The notes under the pieces are model-generated. The model ran no database searches, was not told the origin of the DNA, and was given only the letters and a program-made list of their open reading frames with translations. 44,135 nt of DNA, from the IMG/VR virus record IMGVR_UViG_3300025099_000041, positions 1-44,135 of that record. The stretch is one strand, 5' to 3'. The DNA comes from a virus. A program made the position numbers and the translations under genes. Shown one piece after another: positions 34,122 through 41,278 of the stretch; position 1 is the first letter of the stretch; every line of letters starts with the position of its first letter.

Positions 34122-34758
34122 AGTATTTATCTGATGCTTTGATTACTTCGTTGAGATCATTAGGTATGTAGAGATCTTTAAACATACCAAGAGGAGTCTT
34201 CGCTGATGTCACTCCATCGGAGTTAGTCTGAAAACAATACTCAATAGCGTCTTCTGTTCGACGTACTTCAGTAAAGAGAACCATCAATAGTTCCTTCTCG
34301 ATGCAGCCTTCGTGAACTCTGCCTTGAACCTTGATGCGTCGAGTATTGTACTCACCGCCTGTTGGTTGTGTGACACGCACGATCTCATCAATCGCTGTGA
34401 AGATTACTACAGCTTTCTCATTCTTAACTCTGTCAAGAATGTCACGAATAGACTTGTTGTAATATGTCCAGACATCATAACCTTTGTACATCTTTGCTGC
34501 TGTGCTAAATAGTATCTCACAATACTTTGTGAATGATTCAATCACTACAACTTCTGACTCCTTGATTGCTTTATCAATTGCCTTCTCAACATCTGGTAGT
34601 TTGTTTACCGATATAACATTGAAGTTCTTAGCTTCCTTGAATGGGAAACCTTTACGCTCAAGGTCAATGATAGTTGTCTTGTCTGGCGGCAAGTTGCGAA
34701 GTGATGTTGATTTGCCAGTTCCGCTTGAGCCAACAACACCTATAATGGGTTTATTCAT
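34114..34758 (-). CDS. Sak4-like RecA-type ATPase (recombinase)
   Basis: 214 aa. Walker A GVVGSSGTGKST (residues 7-18), a short VVVIES Walker B near 71-76, and a compact RecA-fold domain without further extensions, as in Sak4-type single-strand annealing or exchange proteins. It sits between a RecB-like nuclease and an SSB-like protein, the classical phage recombination trio. The gene overlaps the DUF1599-like gene by 4 bases. It would pair single strands at ends or breaks during replication. Confidence 0.75.
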   Translation of the reverse strand: MNKPIIGVVGSSGTGKSTSLRNLPPDKTTIIDLERKGFPFKEAKNFNVISVNKLPDVEKAIDKAIKESEVVVIESFTKYCEILFSTAAKMYKGYDVWTYYNKSIRDILDRVKNEKAVVIFTAIDEIVRVTQPTGGEYNTRRIKVQGRVHEGCIEKELLMVLFTEVRRTEDAIEYCFQTNSDGVTSAKTPLGMFKDLYIPNDLNEVIKASDKYYA

Positions 34759-35150
34759 ATTACTGTTATTTCTATGTGTTTCGTTGTTTTCTTTTCAACG
34801 TTTGGCCAAGTGCCTTCAATAAGCATTTGACCGATCAATCCATAGTTTGCTATGTCTTGAAAAGTATCTTTAAGTGACTCGTGATTTGGTTCATTACCAG
34901 ATTCAAGAATGTTCTTGAGCCTGAAGATCTTATCAACAAGTCGTGTCTTCAATCCCATCAAGCCTTCAGTTGAAATGTTCATGGGTCCGTAATCAAGTTG
35001 CTTTGAATCAAGTAACCTCACACAATCAACAGCGTTGTAAAATGCTGTAAGACCTGCGAGTGTGTTCAACTCAAAGTTGAGTTCTGCTTGTGCTTCTTCA
35101 CCGTCCATAACGTTTAGTGTTTTCTTTACTTCTCTCTCGAAACTATGCAT
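34755..35150 (-). CDS. DUF1599/Nmad1-like protein
   Basis: 131 aa, alpha-helical. DYGPMNISTEGLMGLKTRL, then DKIFRLKNIL and NHESLKDTFQDIANYGLIGQ match the pattern I know from DUF1599, the nucleotide-modification-associated domain 1, related in layout to all-alpha NTP pyrophosphatases (K-x-R-L-x-x-L ... E-S-x-x-D-x-x-x-D-x-x-x-Y). It might act on nucleotides or modified DNA precursors. No partner modification enzyme is visible in the window. It overlaps both neighbours by a few bases. Confidence 0.6.
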   Translation of the reverse strand: MHSFEREVKKTLNVMDGEEAQAELNFELNTLAGLTAFYNAVDCVRLLDSKQLDYGPMNISTEGLMGLKTRLVDKIFRLKNILESGNEPNHESLKDTFQDIANYGLIGQMLIEGTWPNVEKKTTKHIEITVI

Positions 35151-36048
35151 TGAAGTTTAATGGGTTATATAATTTAGTATAAAAGTCGTTCTCAATCACA
35201 GCTTCACCAAAGTCGCCAGCGTTACAGATTCTTGCAAACTTGCACATACCAAACTTGGTTTCACAACAATTGAAATTGGGTAGGAAATAATTCTTATCTT
35301 CCTTGATGTTCTTGGTTAGCAGCTCAACAAATTTGACAATGGTTTGTGTCAAGTGCTGTTCAAAGTATGCCAACTTATCATCTGAGTAGTCAAGTATCGG
35401 ACTGCGTTGGAACTTATTCTTGCCTGTTCTTGATAAGAATATGCCATTGATAACTGCTTGGTAATTTCTGTCAGGAAAAAGCTTACGCATAACTAAAGTG
35501 TAGAGCATGATCTGTGTAGACATTCTGTATGTATCCAAGTATCTGTCTACTGCTGTGACTGCGGTTGATTTGTGATCGCATATAACATTCTGACCAAAGT
35601 ATGTGCCAATGAAATCTATTGTACCGCAAATGATAACGTCAATAAACCCGTTGGTGTAGAAAGGAAAACCAAACTTCATCTCTAACAACGCCTTGCCTTC
35701 ATGCTTCTCAACTTTAAGACCATCAACATCTTGATAAGTATCGAAGTATTGTGTGAGACAATTGGCCAAGTGTCCTGCGGTTCTCCAATCAGAGTCAGGA
35801 ATTACAATCTCAGGATTAGAATAGTGAGTGAGTCCTTCATTCATTGCCTCTGCTCTATCACCAGTCTCATAGAAAGTTTCTAGTGCTTTGTGGTACGCAG
35901 TACCGTATTCCATCTTGTGATTCATGTAACTACTACGCAATCCACGGACTGTAGTGTAGTAGAATTTCAAGTCACAGGCAGACTCCTTGTATGCAGATGC
36001 ATCAATGCGGAGAATGTAACGATCGTCAGCTTTTTCTAGTTTAATCAA
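35143..36048 (-). CDS. RecB/Cas4-like PD-(D/E)XK exonuclease with Fe-S cysteines
   Basis: 301 aa. GTAYH (49-53), GTIDF (142-146, Asp145), CDHKS (157-161, Asp158/Lys160) and the following Q-x-x-x-Y (Gln179, Tyr183) are the RecB nuclease motifs. Cys25 near the N-terminus and a C-terminal CCETKFGMCKFARIC cluster (261-275) look like the four-cysteine iron-sulfur site of AddB/Cas4-type enzymes. It probably resects ends for the Sak4-like recombinase. Start is TTG at 36048, overlapping the preceding stop, with AAGGGG upstream as ribosome site. Confidence 0.8.
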   Translation of the reverse strand: MIKLEKADDRYILRIDASAYKESACDLKFYYTTVRGLRSSYMNHKMEYGTAYHKALETFYETGDRAEAMNEGLTHYSNPEIVIPDSDWRTAGHLANCLTQYFDTYQDVDGLKVEKHEGKALLEMKFGFPFYTNGFIDVIICGTIDFIGTYFGQNVICDHKSTAVTAVDRYLDTYRMSTQIMLYTLVMRKLFPDRNYQAVINGIFLSRTGKNKFQRSPILDYSDDKLAYFEQHLTQTIVKFVELLTKNIKEDKNYFLPNFNCCETKFGMCKFARICNAGDFGEAVIENDFYTKLYNPLNFNA

Positions 36049-36205
36049 TTTTAATTTTGCCCCTTCTTTTCTTCTGTATCTTTAGTTCTTCTAGCTCATC
36101 TGGCAGTGTCAACTTGAGGTATGGTGCAAGATGCTCCATCAGTTTTGAATCTGACATAGATTCTAGTTCATCAACTGACACTTCAAGTAGTTGTTCTATT
36201 GTCAT
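36041..36205 (-). CDS. 54-residue acidic/basic helical microprotein
   Basis: Begins MTIEQLLEVSVDELESMSDS, continues with a helix and ends in a basic run KKRRGKIKID. ATG overlaps the preceding stop (ATGA) and its stop overlaps the start of the nuclease gene; the AAGGGG in its 3' end is the ribosome site of the nuclease. No family recognised. Confidence 0.6.
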   Translation of the reverse strand: MTIEQLLEVSVDELESMSDSKLMEHLAPYLKLTLPDELEELKIQKKRRGKIKID

Positions 36206-36294
36206 TTAATTGATGAGAAAATTGCTGCGGCCAAACCAGAAACAAACCATAACATAAAAAGAATTGCAGCGATATTGAATAGTATCTCAATCAT
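36202..36294 (-). CDS. 30-residue single-span membrane microprotein
   Basis: MIEILFNIAAILFMLWFVSG then LAAAIFSSIK: one strong hydrophobic helix with a basic C-terminus. ATGA overlaps on both sides (36291-36294 and 36202-36205) tie it into the operon, so chance is unlikely. It could be a membrane effector or anchor of the recombination/replication complex. Confidence 0.6.
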   Translation of the reverse strand: MIEILFNIAAILFMLWFVSGLAAAIFSSIK

Positions 36295-36809
36295 TTCATT
36301 ATCCTGACGTATGAATCAGTGATGTCTACTTCTGAGTCTTCAGTGACTAGATTGTAAATGAATTCCCTGTCAGCTTCATTGACTGATACATTACGCTCAA
36401 ACAATTCTGACTCTGGTGCTGTCTTATACCATGTCTCTAAATCATTCTTCCATGTGATAGAATCATTGTATTCATAGTCTAAATCTTTAGAAACTAAAGT
36501 ATTTCTTGGTGTATCTTTAAAGTATATTATGACTCCATCGTCTGTCTTGCGTATGGCAGTCTTTGTTCTGAGTATTGTATACTTCTCTTCGTTGAAGTTA
36601 TCCACAATGAACTTGAATCCATCATTGAGCTTAACGTATAGAGTGTTTGGAGTGTAGCCTGTTTGTTGTGCATTGACGTATGCATCTTTACCAGACTCTA
36701 TCAATCTATCTAGTATTGGTTGTATCTGCTGTGCAGATGACGGACAATAACTAGATCTTCTTGACTGAGTTTTCTTTAGTTGGTTTATTGTAACGTTTTC
36801 GATTTGCAT
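36291..36809 (-). CDS. Hypothetical protein, second gene of the sigma-54-driven operon
   Basis: 172 aa. Ser/Gln-rich start (KKTQSRRSSYCPSSAQQIQP), then a central beta domain (TLYVKLNDGFKFIVDNFNE; GVIIYFKDTP) and an acidic C-terminus (NLVTEDSEVDITDSYVRIMK). No membrane segment or catalytic motif. Overlaps the preceding gene by 25 bases. Unknown function. Confidence 0.7.
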   Translation of the reverse strand: MQIENVTINQLKKTQSRRSSYCPSSAQQIQPILDRLIESGKDAYVNAQQTGYTPNTLYVKLNDGFKFIVDNFNEEKYTILRTKTAIRKTDDGVIIYFKDTPRNTLVSKDLDYEYNDSITWKNDLETWYKTAPESELFERNVSVNEADREFIYNLVTEDSEVDITDSYVRIMK

Positions 36810-37186
36810 TGATCCATGTAGTTTTCTGCTGTTTCTTTATTACCCTTCGCGAACTCTGCTTGTGCCAGTAGAAATAGTTTTCTTGCTGACAATTCCTTGA
36901 GACTTGGAGTCCATTCATTAGCTTCGTCTTGTGTTAGTAATGTACCATCAGGATGCTTGCGATATAGCTCGTCTTTATAACGTTCTAGTTCTGATGTTGG
37001 TAAGTTCTTTGGTAAAGAGTTCTTAACCTTTGCTCTGATCCTTGTCTGTACTTGCTGGTTTACTAATGCAAGTAATGTCTTGTCTCCGTATGATTCAACA
37101 ACTTCGTCAAGACTTTCAAAAACTGGGGTAAAAAAACTGAACCCCTTAAAATCTCCATCGATGAATTTTTCTTTCTTATAAGTCAT
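36785..37186 (-). CDS. Hypothetical protein, first gene of the sigma-54-driven operon
   Basis: 133 aa, helical, charged. It contains FKGFSFFTPVFESLDEVVES, then a helix-rich middle (LLALVNQQVQTRIRAKVKNS) and YRKHPDGTLLTQDEANEW. It begins about 16 bases after the predicted sigma-54 transcription start, without a clear ribosome site. Function unknown; as promoter-proximal gene it should be the best expressed of the operon. Confidence 0.7.
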   Translation of the reverse strand: MTYKKEKFIDGDFKGFSFFTPVFESLDEVVESYGDKTLLALVNQQVQTRIRAKVKNSLPKNLPTSELERYKDELYRKHPDGTLLTQDEANEWTPSLKELSARKLFLLAQAEFAKGNKETAENYMDQCKSKTLQ

Positions 37187-37213
37187 ATTAAAAAGTAACT
37201 TGGTTTATATATA

Positions 37214-37229
37214 AGCATTCTTCGTGCCA
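37214..37229 (-). promoter_or_regulatory. Sigma-54 promoter of the replication/recombination operon
   Basis: On the minus strand TGGCACGAAGAATGCT: seven-base -24 element perfect, GG-N10-GC spacing exact, -12 element ATGC instead of TTGC. It lies between the stop of the activator gene (37250) and the ATG at 37186. The predicted start is near 37203. Confidence 0.75.
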
Positions 37230-37249
37230 ACTTTTTTGGATGGGTGATG

Positions 37250-37981
37250 TTAATAGATGATTAATTCTCCTAGTGTCTTATAACGTGCGACTATACTGTG
37301 TAGTTCTCTATAGTTGCCAAGGAGTTTAGTCTTAGACAAAATTGTTTTCGTAAGTTCTTCTGGTTTAGGGATTTGCATAGCTTTCAAATAGAGTACGATG
37401 TCTTGTGGTCTGTCCCTGAGTGGTGATGTCTTGATAATGAAGGTTGAGATTCTGAAGTATAGATCCAATCTAAACCTACCTTCCTCAACTTCCTTGCGTA
37501 AATCTTTGTTGGTTGAGAATACAAAACGACAAGTTGCATTGTACTCCGAAGCGTCTCCTATCTTATTATACTTCTTGTATTGTATAAACCTAAGTAGCTT
37601 GGGTTGTAAATGATATGGTAGTTCTCCTATCTCATCTAAAAAAAGCGTTCCCTTGTGTGCTTGTTGCACAAATCCTGTGGCATCTCTTGTTGCTCCAGTA
37701 AATGAACCCTTCAAGTGTCCGAAAAGTAACGATTCAAATAGATCTTCTTGCAAGGTTGTTACGTTTACTGGTACGAAATTTGTTGCGTGTCTTGAGTCTG
37801 ATGATGGTTGTCTATTGCCATGCAATATTTGAGCCATAGTTTCCTTGCCTGTGCCAGACTCCCCCATCACTAGGACAGGGGAATCGTGGCATGACAAGAT
37901 ATTCGCATGATAAATTTGGTTTACCATGAACTTATCTTCTGTGATTAGACTATTCAATGTCTTCAATCTCTTCGATTTCAA
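37250..37981 (-). CDS. Sigma-54-dependent transcription activator, AAA+ domain only
   Basis: 243 aa, an enhancer-binding-protein AAA+ domain: Walker A GESGTGKE (40-47), the sigma-54 contact loop GSFTGA (92-97, normally GAFTGA), Walker B TLFLDEIGELP (112-122), sensor I STNKD (156-160), arginine fingers in FRLDLYFR (Arg171, Arg177) and sensor II GNYREL (222-227). All residues needed to hydrolyse ATP and remodel RpoN-polymerase are present. Receiver/PAS domains and the C-terminal Fis-type HTH are absent; the chain ends 16 residues after sensor II. It should work from solution, like FlgR-type activators without DNA-binding. It ends an early leftward unit; three sigma-54 promoters are in this genome. 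Confidence 0.92.
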   Translation of the reverse strand: MKSKRLKTLNSLITEDKFMVNQIYHANILSCHDSPVLVMGESGTGKETMAQILHGNRQPSSDSRHATNFVPVNVTTLQEDLFESLLFGHLKGSFTGATRDATGFVQQAHKGTLFLDEIGELPYHLQPKLLRFIQYKKYNKIGDASEYNATCRFVFSTNKDLRKEVEEGRFRLDLYFRISTFIIKTSPLRDRPQDIVLYLKAMQIPKPEELTKTILSKTKLLGNYRELHSIVARYKTLGELIIY

Positions 37982-38171
37982 TGTAGTCTACGCCCAACAG
38001 TTCTTTCCACTTCCAGTCTGCTGGGTGTTCTTCTCTGTTTGGGTCCCATTCAAAGTACATTGTAATTAAGCATTTCTGTTTGGGTTTGTTAGGTTGTTCT
38101 TTGGGACTTGCACCTGATCCCTGCTCACGCTGACCCCATGCGTCTAGTATTGTAAAACTCATTTGATTCAT
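37950..38171 (-). CDS. Small acidic hypothetical protein upstream of the activator
   Basis: 73 aa. Starts in an ATGA overlap with the DUF932-like gene, then MSFTILDAWGQREQGSGASP, a charged linker, CLITMYFEWDPNREEHPADW, and a strongly acidic end (IEIEEIEDIE). A second ATG three codons in is also possible. It overlaps the activator start by 32 bases, so the two are probably co-translated. No family recognised; an anti-activator or partner is possible but unsupported. Confidence 0.6.
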   Translation of the reverse strand: MNQMSFTILDAWGQREQGSGASPKEQPNKPKQKCLITMYFEWDPNREEHPADWKWKELLGVDYIEIEEIEDIE

Positions 38172-38962
38172 TTGAATTTTACTAGGTTGCCACTGTCTTC
38201 TACTACATGGTTTTGTAGATGCTTTAAGACTTTGCGACTTGTGCGTGATACTAATTCAAAACTTTTGTCCATGTCTGGTGTTAAGTTTTGCGTGATCGCA
38301 TTGTATAGATTGTACACGTTGCGGTCTTTATCCTTTTGATAAGTAGGGTTCTTCCATATATCAGCGATATCAGATCCACGTTTTACACCAAGTGTTTTAC
38401 TCTTGACAAGATCTTTTATCAAATCTGATCCCTCAGTTTGTGTAATCTTCCAACCATGCATCACTTGGTAGTTGTCAATTGACTGAGCAAACTGTGCCTG
38501 TGCTGCATTGATTGAATCTTTAATGTACTGCAAGTCTAGGTTTGTAGTGTGACTACCTGATGTACGAGACTTGTTTACAGTTGAAGTCATACCGTTTAGA
38601 CAGACAAGACGCAATGCCCCTGCTTCTAGTGGTATGCCTGATGATCCATCATAAGAATTGCGTACTGTAATTCTCATGCCGATGATGTCACCTTTAGTGA
38701 CCTCTGCTTTTTGATCTTTGAAGTCGTAGACAGCGTACATACGAGAGCCATTACCCGGACAATGTACCTGCTTCTTAAACTCTCCGAGTTTAAGACAAGA
38801 TTCAACTCTGTCTATTACTTCCTTGTTATGAACAATCTTGTATCTATCTGATACGATAGCAAGACTTTCACCTGTGTCCTCACGATAGTTCTCGCGATGA
38901 CCTTCGATTTCTTTCCCATATATGTTGAGTATGGGCCGACTCTTTACATTGAACTCATGCAT
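38168..38962 (-). CDS. DUF932 family protein
   Basis: 264 aa. SLAIVSDRYKIVHNKEVIDR near the N-terminus, MRITVRNSYDGSSGIPLEAG and ALRLVCLNGMTS in the centre followed by a long helical domain are the hallmarks of DUF932, a family widespread in phages and plasmids (TIGR03299-like) without established activity. It is soluble. It overlaps the upstream gene by 19 bases. Typically found among early genes, which fits its place here. Confidence 0.8.
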   Translation of the reverse strand: MHEFNVKSRPILNIYGKEIEGHRENYREDTGESLAIVSDRYKIVHNKEVIDRVESCLKLGEFKKQVHCPGNGSRMYAVYDFKDQKAEVTKGDIIGMRITVRNSYDGSSGIPLEAGALRLVCLNGMTSTVNKSRTSGSHTTNLDLQYIKDSINAAQAQFAQSIDNYQVMHGWKITQTEGSDLIKDLVKSKTLGVKRGSDIADIWKNPTYQKDKDRNVYNLYNAITQNLTPDMDKSFELVSRTSRKVLKHLQNHVVEDSGNLVKFK

Positions 38963-39162
38963 TCATCTATACTTTCTATTTGGTTTTCGTTTAACGCTTT
39001 ATCTAGGAGATAAAACACAATTCTTGTTTGCGATACACAACATTGTGCTGTGCCACTCTTTAAATACTGATCGTCGTCTACAATATGTTTAATAAATAAC
39101 TCAAAAGCTAGACGATCTTCTTTATTATAATCTGTTACTATCCAAAAGTATGTGTGACTCAT
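38944..39162 (-). CDS. Small hypothetical early protein
   Basis: 72 aa, compact mixed fold: MSHTYFWIVTDYNKEDRLAF, a middle with CCVSQTRIVFYLLDKALNE, and an acidic end. ATG overlaps the previous stop (ATGA). No known family. Confidence 0.6.
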   Translation of the reverse strand: MSHTYFWIVTDYNKEDRLAFELFIKHIVDDDQYLKSGTAQCCVSQTRIVFYLLDKALNENQIESIDECMSSM

Positions 39163-39320
39163 TTTCTACGTTTAGGTTTCTGTCTGTTAGTAGCTTTGCC
39201 TTTATTTGAATAAGGCTCGTTTAACCTTGTGTTCCTTGTTGATCTTTTTCCTTTATAATGACCAGCGTGATAAGTTGATTCATATAAAGTAGTAGTGCCG
39301 ATGTCGTTTGGTCTATTCAT
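39159..39320 (-). CDS. Small basic protein
   Basis: 53 aa starting at ATG 39320, which overlaps the upstream stop as ATGA; a longer frame to 39374 lies within the upstream gene and is less likely. Sequence starts MNRPNDIGTTTLYESTYHAG and ends in a Lys/Arg-rich tail (KATNRQKPKRRK). Probably disordered and nucleic-acid-binding. Confidence 0.55.
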   Translation of the reverse strand: MNRPNDIGTTTLYESTYHAGHYKGKRSTRNTRLNEPYSNKGKATNRQKPKRRK

Positions 39321-39508
39321 GGTGATAGTATATCTTTGTGAGGGAATAAAATAGTGAGAGTTGGTAAAGAACAATGCACCATGTGTTCATGATGCATTGC
39401 CTTGTATACTGGTAACTGTCTTTGCATTCTGGATATTCTTTCCTGTCTAGGTGTAAGCTTATCAGAATACGGTAGTCTCTCAAACTGCCAGTTCTTGTGC
39501 GACTTCAT
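39317..39508 (-). CDS. Small basic hypothetical protein
   Basis: 63 aa from ATG 39508 (MKSHKNWQFERLPYSDKLTP, then RQERISRMQRQLPVYKAMHH). A longer frame to 39577 exists, but it would overlap the upstream gene by about 98 bases. The core with several Arg and His suggests nucleic acid binding. No family recognised; start uncertain. Confidence 0.5.
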   Translation of the reverse strand: MKSHKNWQFERLPYSDKLTPRQERISRMQRQLPVYKAMHHEHMVHCSLPTLTILFPHKDILSP

Positions 39509-39845
39509 TGACCGAAAGCCAATCGCTTGGCATATCCGTTTTCTTGTTTGTCTCGTAATTCCACAAGTATTGCTCATGCTTATGCTGATACAGTCTGATA
39601 GGTTGATTCATGGTTTGTAATAAACCATTGAGCCTTTCTCGTGTGGTAGGAGTAGGCCAACCAGCTAATGTGATTAGTAGTTCGCCATTGTCTATGCTTT
39701 GTTTGGCAATACAGTTGCCGTGCAAGTACAGATACTTCCATCTTTTACCTAGTTCGTCATTGTATCCTTTAACTAATGTATTATCACGAGAGAAGGACTT
39801 GCCTTGTTTGAATGCTTTGCTTGCTAGTCTAGTAATCTTTCTCAT
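39480..39845 (-). CDS. Hypothetical early phage protein
   Basis: 121 aa. Basic start MRKITRLASKAFKQGKSFSR, then GKRWKYLYLHGNCIAKQSID and a GWPTPTTRERLNGLL segment, and QPIRLYQHKHEQYLWNY near the end. Patterns with H-G-N-x-I-A and R-L-x-Q-x-K are known from small uncharacterised phage proteins (from memory). Soluble. ATG overlaps the preceding stop. Confidence 0.65.
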   Translation of the reverse strand: MRKITRLASKAFKQGKSFSRDNTLVKGYNDELGKRWKYLYLHGNCIAKQSIDNGELLITLAGWPTPTTRERLNGLLQTMNQPIRLYQHKHEQYLWNYETNKKTDMPSDWLSVNEVAQELAV

Positions 39846-40054
39846 GGTGTTACCTTTCCGCTAAGTAGTTGATCCTGTCGCTCAATTTCCTTCGTTAGTT
39901 CTTTGATCTTGTCTTCTTTAGCTTTGATTTCTGCATCAACTGACTCGATGTCGTATTCATTAACCGATAGTTTTTCGATTAACTCTTCAAGCATGAGCTT
40001 AAAGCCTTTGGCTCTGTCTGCTCTTGATTTAATATTTTGTAAGTAATAGTTCAT
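39842..40054 (-). CDS. Small coiled-coil protein
   Basis: 70 aa, nearly all helical heptads (LMLEELIEKLSVNEYDIESV; KAKEDKIKELTKEIERQDQL). Its ATG lies just 5 bases after the T-run of the terminator at 40060-40084 and has no ribosome site, so translation must use read-through RNA. A regulatory or oligomerisation role is possible. Confidence 0.6.
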   Translation of the reverse strand: MNYYLQNIKSRADRAKGFKLMLEELIEKLSVNEYDIESVDAEIKAKEDKIKELTKEIERQDQLLSGKVTP

Positions 40055-40059
40055 GATAT

Positions 40060-40084
40060 AAAAAAAGAGGGGCTTTCGCCCCTC
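40060..40084 (-). terminator. Rho-independent terminator/attenuator
   Basis: Minus strand GAGGGGC-GAAA-GCCCCTC followed by TTTTTTT. It sits 4 bases after the stop of the gene at 40089-40676 and directly before the next ATG, so the rest of the early block depends on read-through. Confidence 0.9.
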
Positions 40085-40088
40085 ATGT

Positions 40089-40676
40089 TTATGCGTATAG
40101 TTCGTTTGCTTCCTTGTCTAGTGTTTCAATCTGTGATTGTAGCTTAGTTGCCGCATCACCCTTGGCTTTTGATTTCTTAGATTCAAGCTCGCGTCGCTCA
40201 TTGAATATTTCCAACATTCTTGCGCCCCTTGCTTCTGATGCTGCAAGCTTACGCTTTGCCGCTGCCACTCCGTCTCCGGTTGCCCGTTGTTTGAATGCTT
40301 CACCTTCGAGGGATTTAGCAACATAGTTTAGTTTCTCATCTTCTGAGAACTTATCTTCTCTTTTGCCCATGACAGACATCTTTTGCACTGTCTTATACTT
40401 GCCATTGTTTAGACGGTATAAGCAAGCCTCACGAATCCACTCATCAGGTTGCAAGTCTATGAGGTTGGCTCCGTGTAATGCGTTTAACCAGTCTTGAATG
40501 TCAGAGAGATCAATGTTGGATGCTCCGTTGTATTCATGTGCCCAGTATTTGAACTCCGTTTTTCCCTTGGTTGACTCTAGTAGTGAAAGGTTTAACTCTG
40601 CTACTACTTCATTCTTTTCGTTTTCAAGGCCTATTCTAGCCTTGCCGTTTTCATTTGATATGATTTTGGTTTTCAT
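40089..40676 (-). CDS. Hypothetical early protein
   Basis: 195 aa from ATG 40676; a TTG start at 40727 would add 17 residues. N-terminal beta domain (KTKIISNENGKARIGLENEK; VAELNLSLLES), a central WLNALHGANLIDLQPDEWIR segment, and a long charged C-terminal coiled coil (AAKRKLAASEARGARMLEIF onward). Transcribed alone from a sigma-70-type promoter and closed by its own terminator. No family recognised. Confidence 0.65.
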   Translation of the reverse strand: MKTKIISNENGKARIGLENEKNEVVAELNLSLLESTKGKTEFKYWAHEYNGASNIDLSDIQDWLNALHGANLIDLQPDEWIREACLYRLNNGKYKTVQKMSVMGKREDKFSEDEKLNYVAKSLEGEAFKQRATGDGVAAAKRKLAASEARGARMLEIFNERRELESKKSKAKGDAATKLQSQIETLDKEANELYA

Positions 40677-40766
40677 AATTGGTTTAATAACCGAAGAAAG
40701 TTTGCCCTTATCTTTTAAAAAGGTCAAGGTTTATTTTTTGGAAATGTTGAGTTGCTTGTGGTTGGT

Positions 40767-40912
40767 TGATTTATTGATTTATGGTTAATTTGTTAACATG
40801 GGGTACCCCTTGTACCTTAGTATATATATAAAGATATATATATTTTTTTCTATTTCTGTCAATGCATCAACGGGGGGCCAAGTTGATATGTTAACCATAA
40901 ATCAATAAATCA
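40767..40912. repeat. 22-bp perfect inverted repeat around an AT-rich core (candidate origin or operator)
   Basis: Arms 40767-40788 and 40891-40912 are exact reverse complements over 22 bp (TGATTTATTGATTTATGG plus TTAA, itself with two TTGATTTAT-like units). The 102-base centre holds a 10-bp palindrome GGGGTACCCC (40800-40809), a TATATA-rich tract (about 40820-40848), a promoter and a G-run GGGGGGCCA. No gene covers 40728-40980. Confidence 0.8.
40835..40862 (-). promoter_or_regulatory. Sigma-70-type promoter for the early gene at 40676
   Basis: Minus strand: perfect -35 TTGACA (40857-40862), 16-base spacer, -10 TATATA (40835-40840). Transcription would begin near 40828, inside the inverted repeat loop, and run into the gene starting at 40676. 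Arms of the repeat flank it, a natural operator layout. Confidence 0.6.
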
Positions 40913-40955
40913 TCTATTATATGAGAAGCCCTCGCCCCGTTTATTTATATATACT

Positions 40956-40976
40956 AAAAAACCCCTTGCGGGGTTT
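40956..40976 (-). terminator. Rho-independent terminator
   Basis: Minus strand AAACCCC-GCAA-GGGGTTT with T-run; follows the stop of the gene at 40981-41274 by 4 bases. Confidence 0.9.
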
Positions 40977-40980
40977 GCTC

Positions 40981-41274
40981 TTAATGTCCGTAGTTGAATC
41001 CTATTATATAGATGCTTTCCATATCAAACACGAGGAAATCATGCGAGCCACAACATCCCGAAATTCTGATGCGTTTATATTTATCAGATGATTCTTTATC
41101 TCCACTAATCTCATGGACTCTAAGTGTATCAACGTAGTCATAGTTTTTAGATTCTTGAATGAATCTATGACAAACTTTTTCCGACTTAGTTTTACTCCAT
41201 AGTATGTAGACATTAGCATAAGATACTTCATTATCTGCGGCATACTTTTTTATACGTTCTAATTCTTGGTTCAT
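40981..41274 (-). CDS. Hypothetical early protein
   Basis: 97 aa starting at MNQELERIKKYAADNEVSYA (ATG 41274). An in-frame ATG at 41304 would put the upstream terminator stem inside the coding sequence (it would read PPQGGFSFT) and is rejected. Mixed fold with IYIIGFNYGH at the end and two Cys in RISGCCGSHDF. Terminators on both sides make it monocistronic, yet no clear promoter fits the short gap; read-through or a promoter further upstream is needed. Confidence 0.6.
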   Translation of the reverse strand: MNQELERIKKYAADNEVSYANVYILWSKTKSEKVCHRFIQESKNYDYVDTLRVHEISGDKESSDKYKRIRISGCCGSHDFLVFDMESIYIIGFNYGH

Positions 41275-41278
41275 GGTA

